Origin: Microcyclospora pomicola
Taxonomy: Eukaryota > Ascomycota > Dothideomycetes > Capnodiales
Length of the DNA: 64,000 nt
Reading direction: 5' to 3'
Assembly (NCBI GenBank): GCA_002786065.1
Contig: NHNY01000018.1
Span: 558,001-622,000, forward strand
Position 1 is the stretch's first letter, and every line of letters starts with the position of its first letter. The notes beneath the pieces are model-generated. The model ran no database searches and had not been told where the DNA came from. It worked only from the letters and a program-made list of their open reading frames with translations. The position numbers and the translations under genes were made by a program. Shown here piece after piece: positions 44,198 through 56,645 of the stretch.

Positions 44198-45266
44198 CTT
44201 GACTCTGACTTCCTTTCCTTACCGGTCTTTGTGACCAACTGTTCTTCTCCACTATATTGCAAAGGTTCTTTCGAGTAGGATATGCTCTTTCACCAACTGA
44301 TCTTGCTCGTAATGCAGGGTCACAGATGGCTTGTAACCGATCCACAGTAGCCGATGTAGCAATCAAGGCTCCGAACGTGCGGTATCAAACGATGGCAATC
44401 TCGAGCCGGAAAGCACCACTTCGAAACGTTGTCAGAAATGTACGAGTTGTGCTCAGTAGTCGTGTGATAGCTGGGAGAAGCACGTCTCGCAGGGCTTGAT
44501 ATAGTTCAAGGTGATCTGCGCGATTTGTGGGCTTCTTATAGTACTGAACCGGCTGTTGGGAGACTGTGCACAATCTCGGGCGTTGGGAATGGCTCTTAGT
44601 GGGGAACTGAATCGGTCAGGTAGGCTCAAGGTTGGCATGAAGGAGAAGAGGTAGAGGTGCTGACCTTCAAGGTGATGTGCTTCGATCAGTCAAGCACATG
44701 ACAGGCGTCGGGGTAGCTCTGACGATATCGGTTACTTATCTACCTTCTCCGCTGTCCGTTGTCCGAGGCCAAGCGAAGACGAAGGGTCATCATGACATTG
44801 AACACCTTCAGTGTCGAGGGCATATGCATGGAGTCTCCCAGACATAGCCGGAGTACGAGCATAATGATGCATGCCAGTAAATGACAAGGGGGTTGCAGTA
44901 ATACACCAGGACGTACAACAGGATTCCCCTTACCGTCACAGACCGATGGTCCGCAAGCTGGCCGGATGATGGCCGGACAGCTTAAAAATACATCTCTTCC
45001 AGGCAAAGACATGGTCAGAACAATTCACGGACAACACTACATCAGCGACAAAGTCACTGCGTTGATCGTGCCACAGTATTAAAGCCTCATACTTTCATGG
45101 CTCACAACGATGTCTATAGGGGAACTTCCTGTAGAGATCGCCGTCTACGTCGAGGTCGGCAATTGCTTTCATAGACCGACTATTGCCTCTGGTACTACAT
45201 GTAGGTCTTTCTTCGCCCTGGGCATTATTCCTGCTCTCCCTCTCCAACAATCCTAGCCAATCCAAA
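44198..45266. other. Divergent intergenic region, ubc8 / SDR, 1.07 kb
   Basis: No gene supported. It should hold the promoters of ubc8 (leftward) and the SDR gene (rightward). Confidence 0.5.
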
Positions 45267-46108
45267 ATGTCCAACTCAATCCAAGAGCTGTTCTCCCTCA
45301 ACGGACAGACCGCATTGGTCACTGGCGGAACCAGAGGAATCGGTCAAGCCATGGCAATTGCACTGGCAGAAAGTGGTGCGGATCTCTTACTCGTCCAGGT
45401 CTGTCTGAACGCCCATTGATGAAGGACGTATGAGCTGACAGAGCATCTCAGCGAGACGACTCCAATCAAATCACTAAAGAGGCCGTCGAGAAACTCGGAC
45501 GAAAAGCCACAATCTACACAGCAGACCTATCGTCCGCTTCATCCATGTCTGCTCTCGTTCCCCAAATCCTGAAAGACGGCCACACGATCCACATCCTACT
45601 CAACTGCGGCGGCATCCAACGTCGCCACCCGTCCCATCAATTCCCCGACGATGAGTGGAACCAGGTGCTGCAAGTGAACCTCAGCACCGTCTTCACGCTA
45701 TGCCGGGACGTGGGTGCACATATGCTCTCACGCGATCTGGATACGCACGGCCGCCGCGGGAGTATCATCAACATCGCCTCGTTGCTGTCGTTTCAGGGTG
45801 GCATCACGGTGCCAGCGTACGCCGCGAGCAAGGGCGGCGTGGCGCAGCTCACGAAAGCGCTCTCGAACGAGTGGGCGGGCAAGGGTATCAGCGTCAATGC
45901 CATCGCGCCTGGCTACATCGCGACCGACATGAACGAAGCGCTGATGAAGGATGAAGCCCGCGCAGACAGTATCTTGGCGCGGATCCCGGCAGGCAGATGG
46001 GGCTCGACGGATGATTTCAAGGGTAGCGTTGTATTCTTGGCTAGTCGAGCGTCCGGCTATGTCAGTGGAGAGGTGTTGACTGTGGATGGGGGTTGGATGG
46101 GCCGGTAG
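45267..46108 (+). CDS. Short-chain dehydrogenase/reductase, 2-deoxy-gluconate 3-dehydrogenase (KduD)-like
   Basis: Exons 45267..45398 and 45452..46108 encode 262 aa. The cofactor motif is [16 protein letters not shown], with the NNAG-equivalent as NCGGIQRR. The catalytic Ser is in [11 protein letters not shown], the YxxxK in [10 protein letters not shown], and the tail [11 protein letters not shown] is typical of classical SDRs. The GIQRRHP and QVNLSTVF stretches resemble the KduD/gluconate 5-dehydrogenase-like group that handles sugar acids from pectin or gluconate breakdown; this substrate assignment is inference. The start at 45267 is preferred to the in-frame ATG at 45183, because the latter would add 28 residues before the canonical N-terminus. 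Confidence 0.9.
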
Positions 46109-46416
46109 TATGGATTTGCGAATTGCGGAAACTGTGGCATTCGATAACAACCGCTGTCCCATACTCCTTTCCCGATTCACGTCATAGGTTGAGATTGAAA
46201 GGAAGAGGAGATACTGGGTTGGAGACTAGATACGCATGGCAGATCAAAGGTCACGGTTTGGGGCTCTGGTGTGATGAATGACATATATCACCGTGATGTC
46301 TAGTCACCACAAAGAGTTCAAGGTTCCAGGCTATCTACCTGTTGTCTCAAAATTGACTATGCTGCGAGGCGAAGGCACATAATGTGCAGACAGAAACGAC
46401 GCAGTATATTCTACCC
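46109..46416. other. Short intergenic region between convergent genes
   Basis: 308 bases of 3' flank for the SDR and KRS1 genes. Nothing else seen. Confidence 0.5.
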
Positions 46417-48368
46417 CTACTTGTGGGTCACTCCCTCGACCGGCATCGGGGTGACATCAGTAACCTCCGCGGCCTTTGGCTTCGAAGCGATATCCTGATC
46501 CTTCATGAATGGGAAAGTGAGGACCTCCTTGATGGAGTAATGATTGGTCAAGAACATGACCATGCGATCGATACCCATGCCTGTCAAAACACAATGGTTA
46601 GCACAATTCTTTACTGTTTGGATGAATATAGCGACGACTTACCCCAGCCACCAGTTGGTGGAAGACCATATTCCATCGCAGTCAAGAAAGCCTCGTCAAG
46701 GACTTGTGCCTCGTCATCACCTTGGGCCTTCTGTCGTGCCTGCTCCTCAAATCTCAGTCGCTGATCAAAGGGGTCGTTCAACTCAGTGTATGCGTTCACG
46801 ATCTCCTTCTTGCAGACGAACGCTTCGAATCTCTCACACAATCCAGAGTGTTCACGGTGGTACTTGGCCAGAGGACTCATCATCTGTGGATGTCCAGTGA
46901 TGAAAGTGGGATTTATGCACTTCTCCTCGATAAACTCACCCACAAGCTTGTCCAGCATGCGAGCATTGGTGAGAGGTGGCGTACACTCCACCTTCACCTT
47001 CTTAAGCATTTTCTTGAGGAAATCGTTGGTCTCTTGCGTGTGCAGCTCGTTGCTTGGAGGGAACTTCTCGTCACATGCTTCCTCAAGCGCGGTCATCATG
47101 TCCACGCGCTTCCACGGCTTGGCCCAGTTGACGTTGTAAGTCTCGCCGGTCTGTGTGTTGAAAGTGGTTTGTAGTGAACCGCAGATCTCCATGACCATGC
47201 TTTCGACGAGCTCCTCGGTCCGTTCCATCACATCGTACACGTCGGCGAACGCCTCGTAGTACTCGCACGTAGTGAATTCTGGGTTGTGAGTCAGATCGAT
47301 GCCCTCATTTCTGAATTGACGGCCGATCTCGTAGACTTTGTGGATGCCACCAACGATCACTTGCTTGAGCGGTAGTTCGGTAGCGATACGAAGGGCAAGA
47401 GTCATCTTGAGGTCGTTGTGCTCGGTCTCGAATGGCTTGGCCGTGGCACCGCCAGCGTTCTTGAGCAGAATCGGTGTCTCGAGCTCGTAGAAGCCGTTGC
47501 TATCGAAGTAGTTGCGGACGTGCTTGACGATCCTCGAGCGAGCCTTGAAGGTCTCAACAGTGCTCTTGTTCATGATGAGATCTAGATGTCTGTTTCGGTA
47601 CCGCTCCTCCTGGTCTTTGAAGCCATAGTGCTCGGACGGGATCTGGTGCAAGCAGGGTGCAAGCAGGGTCACCTCGCGCGCGAATATAGAAAGCTCGCCA
47701 GGGTTGTCCTCTCTTTTGGGGCTGGTTCTTCCGGGGAATCCCTTGACACCGATGATGTCTCCTCTGCGTAGAATATCGTGCTGCTCAGCAAATGGGATCG
47801 TGGATTTAGTGTGTAGGTTCGTGGCCATGATCTGTGTCTCGGCGCCATCAACAGACACCTCGTAGAATCGCAAGTTCTCACCCGCGGTACGGGTGTTATA
47901 AATTCGGCAGCCCACTGCAATCTCCTTGTCCTCGACGGTCTCACCCTTCTTGAGATGACCATACTCCTTTTCGAAGTTTCGCAAATCGTACGTGACATGA
48001 AACTTGTGCGGGTACGGGTTGGGGCTATTGGTCTCCTTCATTCGCTTGACAGCACGCGACCGAATCTCGAAGTATTGGTTTGGGTTGAGCTTCTCCTCAT
48101 CTTCACCAGCAGATGTCTTCTTCTTCGATGCTGGTGGAGCTTGTCTTTGGCTTTCGCGTTCGGCTTTCTGAGCCTCCTTCTCGCGCTGCTTCTGACGCTT
48201 CTTCAACTCCGACTTGGAAACCATCTCCCCAGTCACTTCATCTTTCTGTAAGTTTGGCGTAGTCTCCGTGGAAGCACTGGCACTTCCACCGGTAGTGAGC
48301 TGCGAGACTTGATCGGCGACATTGGACACTGCGTCCTTGACAGCATCAGCAGCTTGCTGAGCAGCCAT
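46417..48368 (-). CDS. krs1: Lysyl-tRNA synthetase, cytosolic type
   Basis: Exons 46643..48368 and 46417..46580 encode 629 aa. The N-terminus bears the eukaryote-specific lysine-rich helix (SKSELKKRQKQREKEAQKAE). An OB-fold anticodon-binding domain follows (about 110-225), then the class II core with motif 2 at EGIDLTHNPEFTTCEYYEAF. The motif 3 region is completed across the 62-nt intron (GLPPTGGWG, then MGIDRMVMFLTNHYSIKEVL). It charges tRNA-Lys in the cytosol. No mitochondrial presequence is seen. An unspliced reading would end at 46611 and lose motif 3, so the intron is required. Confidence 0.97.
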
Positions 48369-48898
48369 GGTGAGAAGGTGTGAGAGATTGAATGGAATAG
48401 GGAAGTGAGGAGAGTTTCGCGACTACATATATTCAGGAAAACATGAATCACTCTGGTGACTCTACCACCAAATTCACATCTTTTCGTGGGGTAATTAGAT
48501 AGAGGCGGGGCATGAGTGCCTGAGGCGGAAAACCATTGGCAACGAAGCACTGTGGGCTTAAGGGATGCCTTTCTGGACAGAATGAGTTTTGATAAGGATA
48601 TATACACATGTCAACGCCATACTTGTCATACCAGCGCCTTGCGACTCATAGTGCATTCAGCGACTGCTCTCTAAAGCACAGAGCGAAACGATGGACGCAC
48701 TTCTGGGCGCCGAGATTGCCACTCGTGTCCGGCCTAGTGTAACAACAATACCGCCACCCTCGCATTCCACCGCATGTTTATACAGAACACTCAGCCCAAT
48801 GCCTGACCTTCAGAGATAGATGCTATTCTAGTGGATGGCTTGAAACTTCCCTTGCAGATATTTGCTGGTGGTGGCATCAAATCAAAGCTTGGAGCGCT
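48369..48898. other. Intergenic region, krs1 promoter and bye1 3' end
   Basis: 530 bases. An ATATAT element on the minus strand lies about 60 bases above the krs1 start. Nothing else is supported. Confidence 0.5.
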
Positions 48899-51439
48899 CT
48901 ATGCCCCACTCATCAACTGCTTCGCCAGTGCTTCAATGTTTGTCCTCGCTTCTGGCTGCTGCTCAAGGATCTTTCGGAGGTTCTCCAGCTTCTCGCGGTC
49001 GATGTTAGGCTCAGCTGCAAGAACTTGGACTGCCGTTGGACAGCTATACAGATTTCCAAGGATCTGAGCAGCTAGAGGGTTCGAAGCCGCCTGTGGTTGC
49101 TGTTGCAGATGAGCATATCCGTCGGGCTGTGGCGATGCTTGAGGTGGGCCGTACGGATTCGGTGGAAACGAATGAGGCCCATTAGCACCGTTGTGCGACG
49201 GCGAGAAGACCGGAGTCTGACTGGCGATGGGTGAACCTGCTGGCCCAGGACCACCACCTCGGATGTGCTGAGGGAGTTGGTGACCATTCGTGCTCGATGG
49301 ATGGACCGGTGTCGAGGTTTGCGACGCTGCTTGTATTCCCTCAACCGGACGCGCAATGACGAATGTGGCTAACAAAAGACGCTCCTCGATGGGTGTTTTG
49401 ACCTTGCATAGGTCCAGCTTCCCAATGTGTTCCGGCAGAGCACCGCCGATATCGACAGGAATAATGTACAGATCCTTGATCACGCTCGGTAGGTGCTTTG
49501 GGCTGACAACCGCGTAGCGTTTCCGAGAATTGAAGTACTCGAACAGTGTGTTGAAGGTGTCAGCATCGTCGTAGGGAGTGAGCGCGAGCACCGAGACGTC
49601 GCTGTTATTACTCCATTGAAGTCCGCAAAGATACTCTTCTGCCTTTTGTATGGCGAGACGACCATCTATGGAGAGCTTCCCAGGGAGCAAAGTATTCCAC
49701 GGTACGGTAGAAACACGACCAGCTACAAATCGTGCGTTGACAGTAGGCTCGCCGTCGCCTTGGGCAAGCTTACCACGCCAGATGATGGAATCATCGCCGG
49801 TGTAGTCGGCGGGAGAATATGCCTCGTCGTTGTCTTCAAGCATTCGGTCGACGTCAGGATCATGCGTGGCCCCATCTGCTTGCTCCGATGTACCAGGACC
49901 GGAGCTCTGACGGCGTGGTGGGATCGGCAGCTGTCTAGCACCCTGCTGCAAACTTGGCGACGGGGCTGTCTTCGCCCAGATGTTGTTGGCGTCAAACTGC
50001 TGGCTGGAAGTTCTCCTGCCTCCTGAGTTCGGTGGCCCATTCATCTCGCTAGCAATGGGCTGACCACTTTGCTTTGGCGATCCATTGGTAGCCCCGATCT
50101 TAACGGGACTGCCTGTAGCCTCGCCATCTTCAGCAATACTCGCCCTTTCGCGCACAGGCTGTGCGTTCATTGACACTTCAGGCACCACATGTGCTTCGTT
50201 CTCTATGATCTCATCGCCCTTGTGCGTGCGCCGAATCCGCGGACCTTCTTCCACAATAGCTGTAGCTTGCCGATCGAGCTCCTTTTTCAGATCTGCGCGT
50301 TCACGCTGGAGCGCTTCGCTCGCCATATCCTTGCTGTCCATGGTCGCGAGGTCGTCCGCTGTCAATGAGTCGTTGAGAAGTCGTTCTATGAGCATCTTAT
50401 TACTCTTGAAGTTGGCATTCAACGCGAGGAATTGTTGTTTGTACGCAGGCTGGCCACCGTGGTTGATATGCAGTGCATATTCAATGCGAGCAGCATGGTG
50501 ATCACCTAGTGACCTTGCTGTGTGGCCGTCTGGGATTCTGAAGCCACCGGCTACTCTTCGCGTTATATCCTCTGCAATAGCTTTGCTCAACGCTCGAGCT
50601 GGTTTCTGGCGATCAGCCGGCAACTGATCTATCTCAACCAGCGCAGTATCCGTGTCTAGCTCCATCTTCGGAACAGCAGACGACGACTTGCGTCGTTTGT
50701 CTTGTCTTGCCGGCCGTTTAGAGACATCTTCCTCATCATCTGTCTCCTTCGACTCCTCGAGCTTCCGTTTAGTCCCAGCTTCTTGTGGCTCCACCACATC
50801 GCGCGATTCTACCTTCTCAGCGGCCTCCTCAGGATCGATCTCCTTCTTAAGCCAGCCAGGCGGTGCATCTCGTCCTCCTCGGCTCTTGCGACCCTTGCTC
50901 TTCTTTTCGTTTTGCCAGATTCTGTTACGTGTCTCCCAGATCTTCTCTCCTCGGCTCAACGCCAGCATTGTCTCCGCGTGGTCCTCCGGACGACAGTCTT
51001 CGCAAAAGTAATGATCTGGCACATCCTCTTCATCGATCGGCATGCCCATGCACACATTGTGTTGCCATACAGTGCATGCATCGCAGCCTATGAAGGCTCT
51101 TTTGTCCTTGGGATCTTCATTGCCACAGATACACCTGATCTTATCGTTCTCTCCGTCGTCTTCCTCTTCAACATCTGGCTCGGCCTCCGGCTCGCTGGAC
51201 TTCTTAGTCGATTTGCCCTTTGCCGACTTTGCAGCTTTTGGCGCCGGTGCTGGGGATGGTGATGCGTTCTTGTGCTGGCCTTTGGTAGCTCGGCCAGATC
51301 GTCGCGGTTCGTCTGTCTTGGTGATTAGCACGTGTTTCATGGCCATGACACTGGTGCGACTGCTCCATTTGCCTGTCATCAAGACTCGGAGGTGCCTCGA
51401 TGGACTACGCTACGGAGTGCATATCTGCTTACCTGCCAT
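48899..51439 (-). CDS. bye1: Bye1-like transcription elongation regulator (PHD-TFIIS central domain-SPOC)
   Basis: A 7-nt coding exon (51433..51439, ATGGCAG) joins 48899..51372 to give 826 aa starting MAGKWSSRTSVMAMKHVLIT. A PHD finger spans about 80-135 (CICGNEDPKDKRAFIGCDAC, with HNVC and CEDC ligands). A helical TFIIS-like central domain lies near 255-365, and a SPOC domain near 525-680 (IIWRGKLAQGDGEPTVNARF). The tail is Pro/Gln-rich. Bye1 binds RNA polymerase II and H3K4me3 nucleosomes during early elongation. If the micro-exon is not used, translation would begin at internal ATGs (51382 or later) and lose only a few residues. Confidence 0.92.
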
Positions 51440-52514
51440 GCTCGGCTGCAGCGCGTTCACGCGGCTATGCCAATCTGCGGACAAACTCCTTGGATGAGGC
51501 TGTAGGGTAGGGTACGCGGTCGATAAATCACGCAAGGCTTTCTATATGAAATGCTTCTGTCGCGTAACAAGGGCACCAGAACTGATAGTGCAATGATATC
51601 TGAAGTTCACGAGAAGAAACCTCCGCCCAAACACAGACGCCCGTTTCCGCGACCTTCACCAACGTTTCGCCCTATTCGCAAACAGCGGGGCGCAACTTCT
51701 TGCGACTGTTGTGTCCTTGGCCTTGACGCCGAATTGTGCGCCAACCAAGTTTGCTGTCCTGATCACTCTCCGCCTCAGAGGTCGATCTTGCGGATGGTAG
51801 CGCGTCGCGTTACCGTGGATCGCCGCTATGCGCTTCAGATGCCTCTTTCCTGTCCTTCGCGATAGCTCGAGGAGGAGAGCTGTCACGCGACTTTGTTCTT
51901 GCGCCAGTACACGCAAACAGTATGGAACACGGGCAGGCGCGTTACAAGCGCGCTATGTGTGAAGTTGCGATGAAGGCGCTTGTTGATCTGAAAGACTTTT
52001 TGCAGAATGCGATGCGTGGTGGTGTCGAATGGAAGTGGAGTCATGATGAGGGGAATCGTGCTTCGTGAGAATCAGATGGCAGGTCCGTATCACGTGATCT
52101 ATAATGCACGTGATCAGATAGTAGTTCATCATGCCTGTGCGTCCAACATACATATACTGTTCTTGCATGTATGAATTTTGGACGAATATATGTGATCGTT
52201 TTGATGGCAAGATCTAGGTATTTACAGATGATATTACCAATAGTGAACAGTCTTGATGAGTAGCTTGGTGCTTCGACACAGCAATTACAAGTAACGTTTA
52301 GGACATATCTGAAGACTGAACAGTCCGCATCGTTTCGTATCTACATTTGATCACGACCCAAGACATCTCTATGATGTGTTGATAAGAAGGATAGCTGACC
52401 GCTGGACCACAGTTCCTACATTGCGGCTGTCCTGAACCAGTATCCCCAAACAAGTCCTCCTCCCCAACGATCAGATTCATAGCACATTGATCGTCACGCG
52501 ACTGCCAGACTTAT
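51440..52514. other. Intergenic region, 1.1 kb
   Basis: Bye1 promoter on the left side and NTF2-like gene 3' end on the right. No gene supported. Confidence 0.5.
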
Positions 52515-53123
52515 TTAAGCTGGCACCACAGTGCCGTCGGGATACACGAACTTGTAGCCGGTGTTCAAGCCCCAGGCAATCGAGTCGAATTCAACATAGA
52601 GCTGGGTGAGCTGGTTGCTGTGAGTCAAGTTGAAGTAGTTGAAGCCCTTGACGGGGTATCGTGAGCTGCCCACGCCGTTGAACTGCCACTGCCAGACGAT
52701 CGAGTGGCAGCCAGAGACGAAGGTGTTGATTGTCTCGATGCCGTTGGTCGGGGGAGCGTGCGCGATGCCCTCAATGTATATCTCCTTGGTGGCAGCGCTG
52801 GGTCCGCCGAGCTATGATGTCGAGGATCAGCATTGATGCGGGAGTAGTCATCTGCAAAGAAGACTTGATCTTACAGGTCGGCCTTCCAACTCAAGGATCG
52901 AGTTGGAGATCTCTTGGAAGTTGTTGTCAAGAAGCTTGTCGGCGGTCACAGTGACGTTGCCAAGGTCAGAGCCCTGGCCGTTCAAAAGGCCACTGAATCT
53001 TCTGACGAAAAGGTTGGCATCACTCTGGCTAAGACAGCCGAAGAACGGAAAGGTGAGACCGAATGGTGTTGCAGACACGGTGGCTGTAAGTGCCAGGGCA
53101 GAGACAAGAGCTGTGAACTTCAT
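52515..53123 (-). CDS. Secreted NTF2-like domain protein, 181 aa
   Basis: Exons 52875..53123 and 52515..52811, joined by a 63-nt phase-0 intron. A signal peptide (MKFTALVSALALTATVSA) precedes CLSQSDANLFVRRFSGLLNG, a helical start typical of NTF2/SnoaL-like cone folds. The mature chain continues QEISNSILELEGRP, LGGPSAATKEIYIEGIAHAP and IVWQWQFNGVG, and ends GYKFVYPDGTVVPA. There are two cysteines in the mature part. Similar secreted NTF2-like proteins are common in Dothideomycetes; I recall the family type but cannot search it here. The function is unknown; a secreted enzyme, binding protein or effector are all possible. Confidence 0.87.
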
Positions 53124-55282
53124 CTTGAAGGCTGGAATGCTTGAGTGGGTAAAGGTATGGTTAAGTCGTTATTGTCAGTCGACGCGCTGGGAACGAGCAA
53201 GTTGCGTGATGATGTTCGTGCCATTTATACCCAGCCATGCTGACTGTTGGTCGACAACAGAATGCTTCCGACCGGCATCACGAGCGGCGTGTTCTATTCT
53301 GATATCGCTCATTAAGCATTTTACGGGTGGTATGTGGTTATGCGAAGGTTCGCGGAAGACAGTGTAGCCCGCCACGGAATGCACAACCTGGGAAGATGGA
53401 GCTTCAGCTTGCATTTTGCGAATCAGGTACAGTCCTGGGGCGTGAGGCTTGCGTAGGGAACCTTGCGTGCCGTCCTTGGGCATGCAAGTCTCGTAGCGTT
53501 CCTGCGTCCGGTACCGTCTATGTTCCACGAATCATGTATCGGAGGGCCAGCACACGTGTGTGATCGTATAGCTATTGTTGTGCATGTCTTTGTCGGACTT
53601 CATCACAACGTGGAGATCCTCAGGAGCCTTCTATTCATCGTCAGCGTGAGACTTGCCACTGGGAGGCTGGGCGTTGTAAGGTAACTCTATTAAGCTATGC
53701 AAGAAGAATGTGGCGTGATCGAGCACTGCTGACGGCCTATAAGCTTACCGCGGCCGTCAGCGTCGTACTCCCCACGAGGGAAACGTGAAGGGGGCGGTCA
53801 ACTCCGGGATACTCGGACAATGATCCCTACAGCAGCAGCTCAAGGACACGAGACGGGCGATGCAACATCCCTTTTCGTGCCTGGGAAGCCTTAATTCCAA
53901 GGATGGACCAGACTGCTCGTGCTGTGCGACATGCCAGCTGCAAATGGCGAGTTTGTAACGAGTTTTATGCCATGTATCTGCGGAGAATGGTCCGGTCTTG
54001 GGTACATTCAGCATGTGGGCTACGCGTGCAGTGGTGTTAGCAAGTTCCTCTTCAAGAAGCATACGCCAATAAGCTGCGGCTGCCCCTGAACACCCCTGTG
54101 CTCAACGCCACCGCGATCGACAAAGCATCGAAGATGCTCTCATACGGCTGACTGGGATGAGCGTTTGCCAATACGGTCCAATGCTGCATACGGCAGATAC
54201 ATCCTTAGAGCTGTGAACGGACTTTTCCCAGCTCTGCGCCTCGCCTCGCAGCAACCACTAGTCTTCGTTAAAGCTGCGACGCGGCCGTCAGGGAAGATGA
54301 AAAGGATTGAAGAGCTAGAAGTCTACCGCTTGCCGCCTTGCTGCAGAAGAGCCCATGCTCGCAGACCCTCCCAATGCCTGATTGCATAGCGGACATATAT
54401 ATTCCGAACATAGCCCCAATGCGATTATACAGTATTGGTGTATGATGGAGCTGATCCGTTCCCGACGACACTACTCTAGAGGATCATGTGTGGTATACCT
54501 ACACATCTCTAACCCTTGTAATCAAGATACTGGACACACGTTGACATGACTCATCCCACACAGCGAACATACATTGAGGTGCGTTGTTATACCACGTAAT
54601 TTCAACCTATCGTTTGAGTGAAACATCACCATACTGTTGCGACACGTGACATCGAAGCAAGATCGCGCTTGGCGCGGCGCGCGCCGGCCAACGTATATAA
54701 GATTTCTGCTGCTCCAACATTCCTGTCCTTCTCTTCCTTCTTCATACTTACCTTGTTGGCCCAACCTCGCTCACGAATGAGGAAGGGTGGTGGCAGGCCC
54801 TGCATTGCACAGCGCGGTGGTTCTCTACTATGCGGTGTCTTCGGATGTCACACTGGCGGAATTTTTGCTGTCTTCCATATCATCACTTTCATCAGATTCC
54901 TTGTAGCTTGACCGCTGGAGGCTGGAGAAGGATGAAGGACAGCAAGGGTTCTGCTGACGAGACTCTTCACGTTACGATGTCACGATTTGCTCTGTTCATT
55001 CCGACGTTGCAGTGCTCTTGATGGGATTCATGAAAGTGGTCACAGGCTTGGTGTAGTCGCAAGTCACATTCATCATATTAGATGTATCTGTACCTACCTA
55101 TCTACCAACACTACTCAGTAGTTTCAATTCTCGAGGTCACTACCGTTTTGAGGCTGTTGGCTTCCAAGTACTTAATGGGCAAATTCCATACACGAATGGG
55201 AAATGTCTGTCATGGCGCTGTTACAGTGACTACTGCAGCTTTGAATGCTTGGTGTATCAGATAATGTACATTATGTCTACAT
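53124..55282. other. Gene-poor region, 2.2 kb
   Basis: Apart from the TATA box there is no supported gene. A short GC-only run lies near 54672-54690. The minus-strand frame at 53757-54062 is not protein-like enough to call. Confidence 0.5.
53224..53229 (-). promoter_or_regulatory. TATA box upstream of the NTF2-like gene
   Basis: TATAAA on the minus strand about 100 bases above the start codon, a usual distance for inducible fungal genes. Confidence 0.45.
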
Positions 55283-56133
55283 CTACTTAATCTTCTTCGC
55301 TTTGAGCTTGATCGTCTCATCGTTCACGAATATGCCCTTGCCCTTGTACGGCTCTGGTTTTCGCCACGCCCTGATCTTCGCCGCAAATTCCATCACCACT
55401 TCCTTCTCGCAACCCTCGAGCAAGATACGCGTGGGCTGCGGAGTGCTGGCCTTCACGCCCGGCGGCACCCCTAGCTCGATGGGATGCGAGTACCCAACCT
55501 TGAGCGACACGAACTTTTGTCCTACGTACTCGGGCTGCTTGGTGACTGCCTTTTCTTCGATAGTCGCACGGTACCCGACACCCACCAGCCGCAGGATCGC
55601 TGTGTGTCCTTCACTCACGCCTAGAATGTGGTTCTGTAGATACGCACGTGCAGTGCCTGTGATCATTACACGCGTCAGTACAGCTCTCACTGAAGGCCTC
55701 GATTGTTCATTCTAGTGAACTCACCCCACATGGCTTTCTGCTTCTTGTCTTCCGTATCCAAAATACTGAGCGTATGTGTCCGGGCTTCTTTGTTCGTGGT
55801 GATGCTCATATATGGCGGCACGGTGTAACTCATGTTTCCCAATGGTCCCTCGATGCGGACAGTAGACCCGACTTGCGTTGAGCTGATGCCAGTCCGGCGA
55901 GCCTGAACAGGGGGCGGTTCAGTTACAGTGAAAGTGACATCTGGCGGCAGTGAAAGAGGTGCCGCGCCGATTTTGGAGCTGCATTTCGATGTTGTAGAGA
56001 AGTGAGAGGTTTGCGAAGGGGATGCGAATGCTGGGACCAGGAATGCGGGAAGAGTGATGTCGTATCGCGTAGGTACGGTGTATACAGTCTGTAACCCTCG
56101 TATCGAGCGTCTGCAATTTTGCAACGCGGCCAT
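55283..56133 (-). CDS. mrpl6: Mitochondrial large-subunit ribosomal protein uL6m (MRPL6)
   Basis: Exons 55725..56133 and 55283..55656 encode 260 aa. A 68-nt intron restores KAMWGTARAYLQNHILGVSE. The leader MAALQNCRRSIRGLQTVYTV is a plausible mitochondrial presequence. The uL6 repeat domains are recognisable in STQVGSTVRIEGPLGNMSYT, in GVSEGHTAILRLVGVGYRAT and in YSHPIELGVPPGVKAS, ending with EPYKGKGIFVNDETIKLKAK, which matches the conserved uL6 C-terminal signature. The in-frame upstream ATG at 56283 would add 50 residues without presequence character, so 56133 is chosen. Confidence 0.93.
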
Positions 56134-56645
56134 TGTACTGTTGATGGATTGCTGTACACAGGAATACGAACAATACCTACCTGATGGTGGAAGACCTCCG
56201 GGCATAGTCGAATGCCGCAATCTGCGAATTCGGTCTAGCTCACTTTCCAAGCTATTCACACCCAACTCCAAGTGACCGAACATTCCAACTCCACCTTGCC
56301 AGTGCTTCCAAGCATCAACACTGAATAGCCAGGCTCACTTTACCGTTCACTCTTTCACTTAGCACCTTCACATGCGTGTAAACTGCTGCGCAGCTATCTC
56401 GTGACAAACAGTGTCTCGCCAATGGCATACCTGAAATAAGTATATTCAAACACACGATCTCCTGTCCTTTTCCTTTCACAACAACTTCTTCGACCACGCC
56501 TTTGTGAGTCTTTCTTGGTCTCGTGTCCAACGACGACGACCTCTACTACTCTACACAACAATCACTCTTCAATCCACTTCCACTTGTGTTGGGACCATAA
56601 GTACAAAAGCTTTGTCCGCTTCGATCTTCACCAGCTCGAATGCCA
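56134..56645. promoter_or_regulatory. Divergent promoter region, MRPL6 / KAR5-like
   Basis: 512 bases between divergent start codons. It is C/T-rich on the plus strand toward the KAR5-like gene. No distinct element called. Confidence 0.5.
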
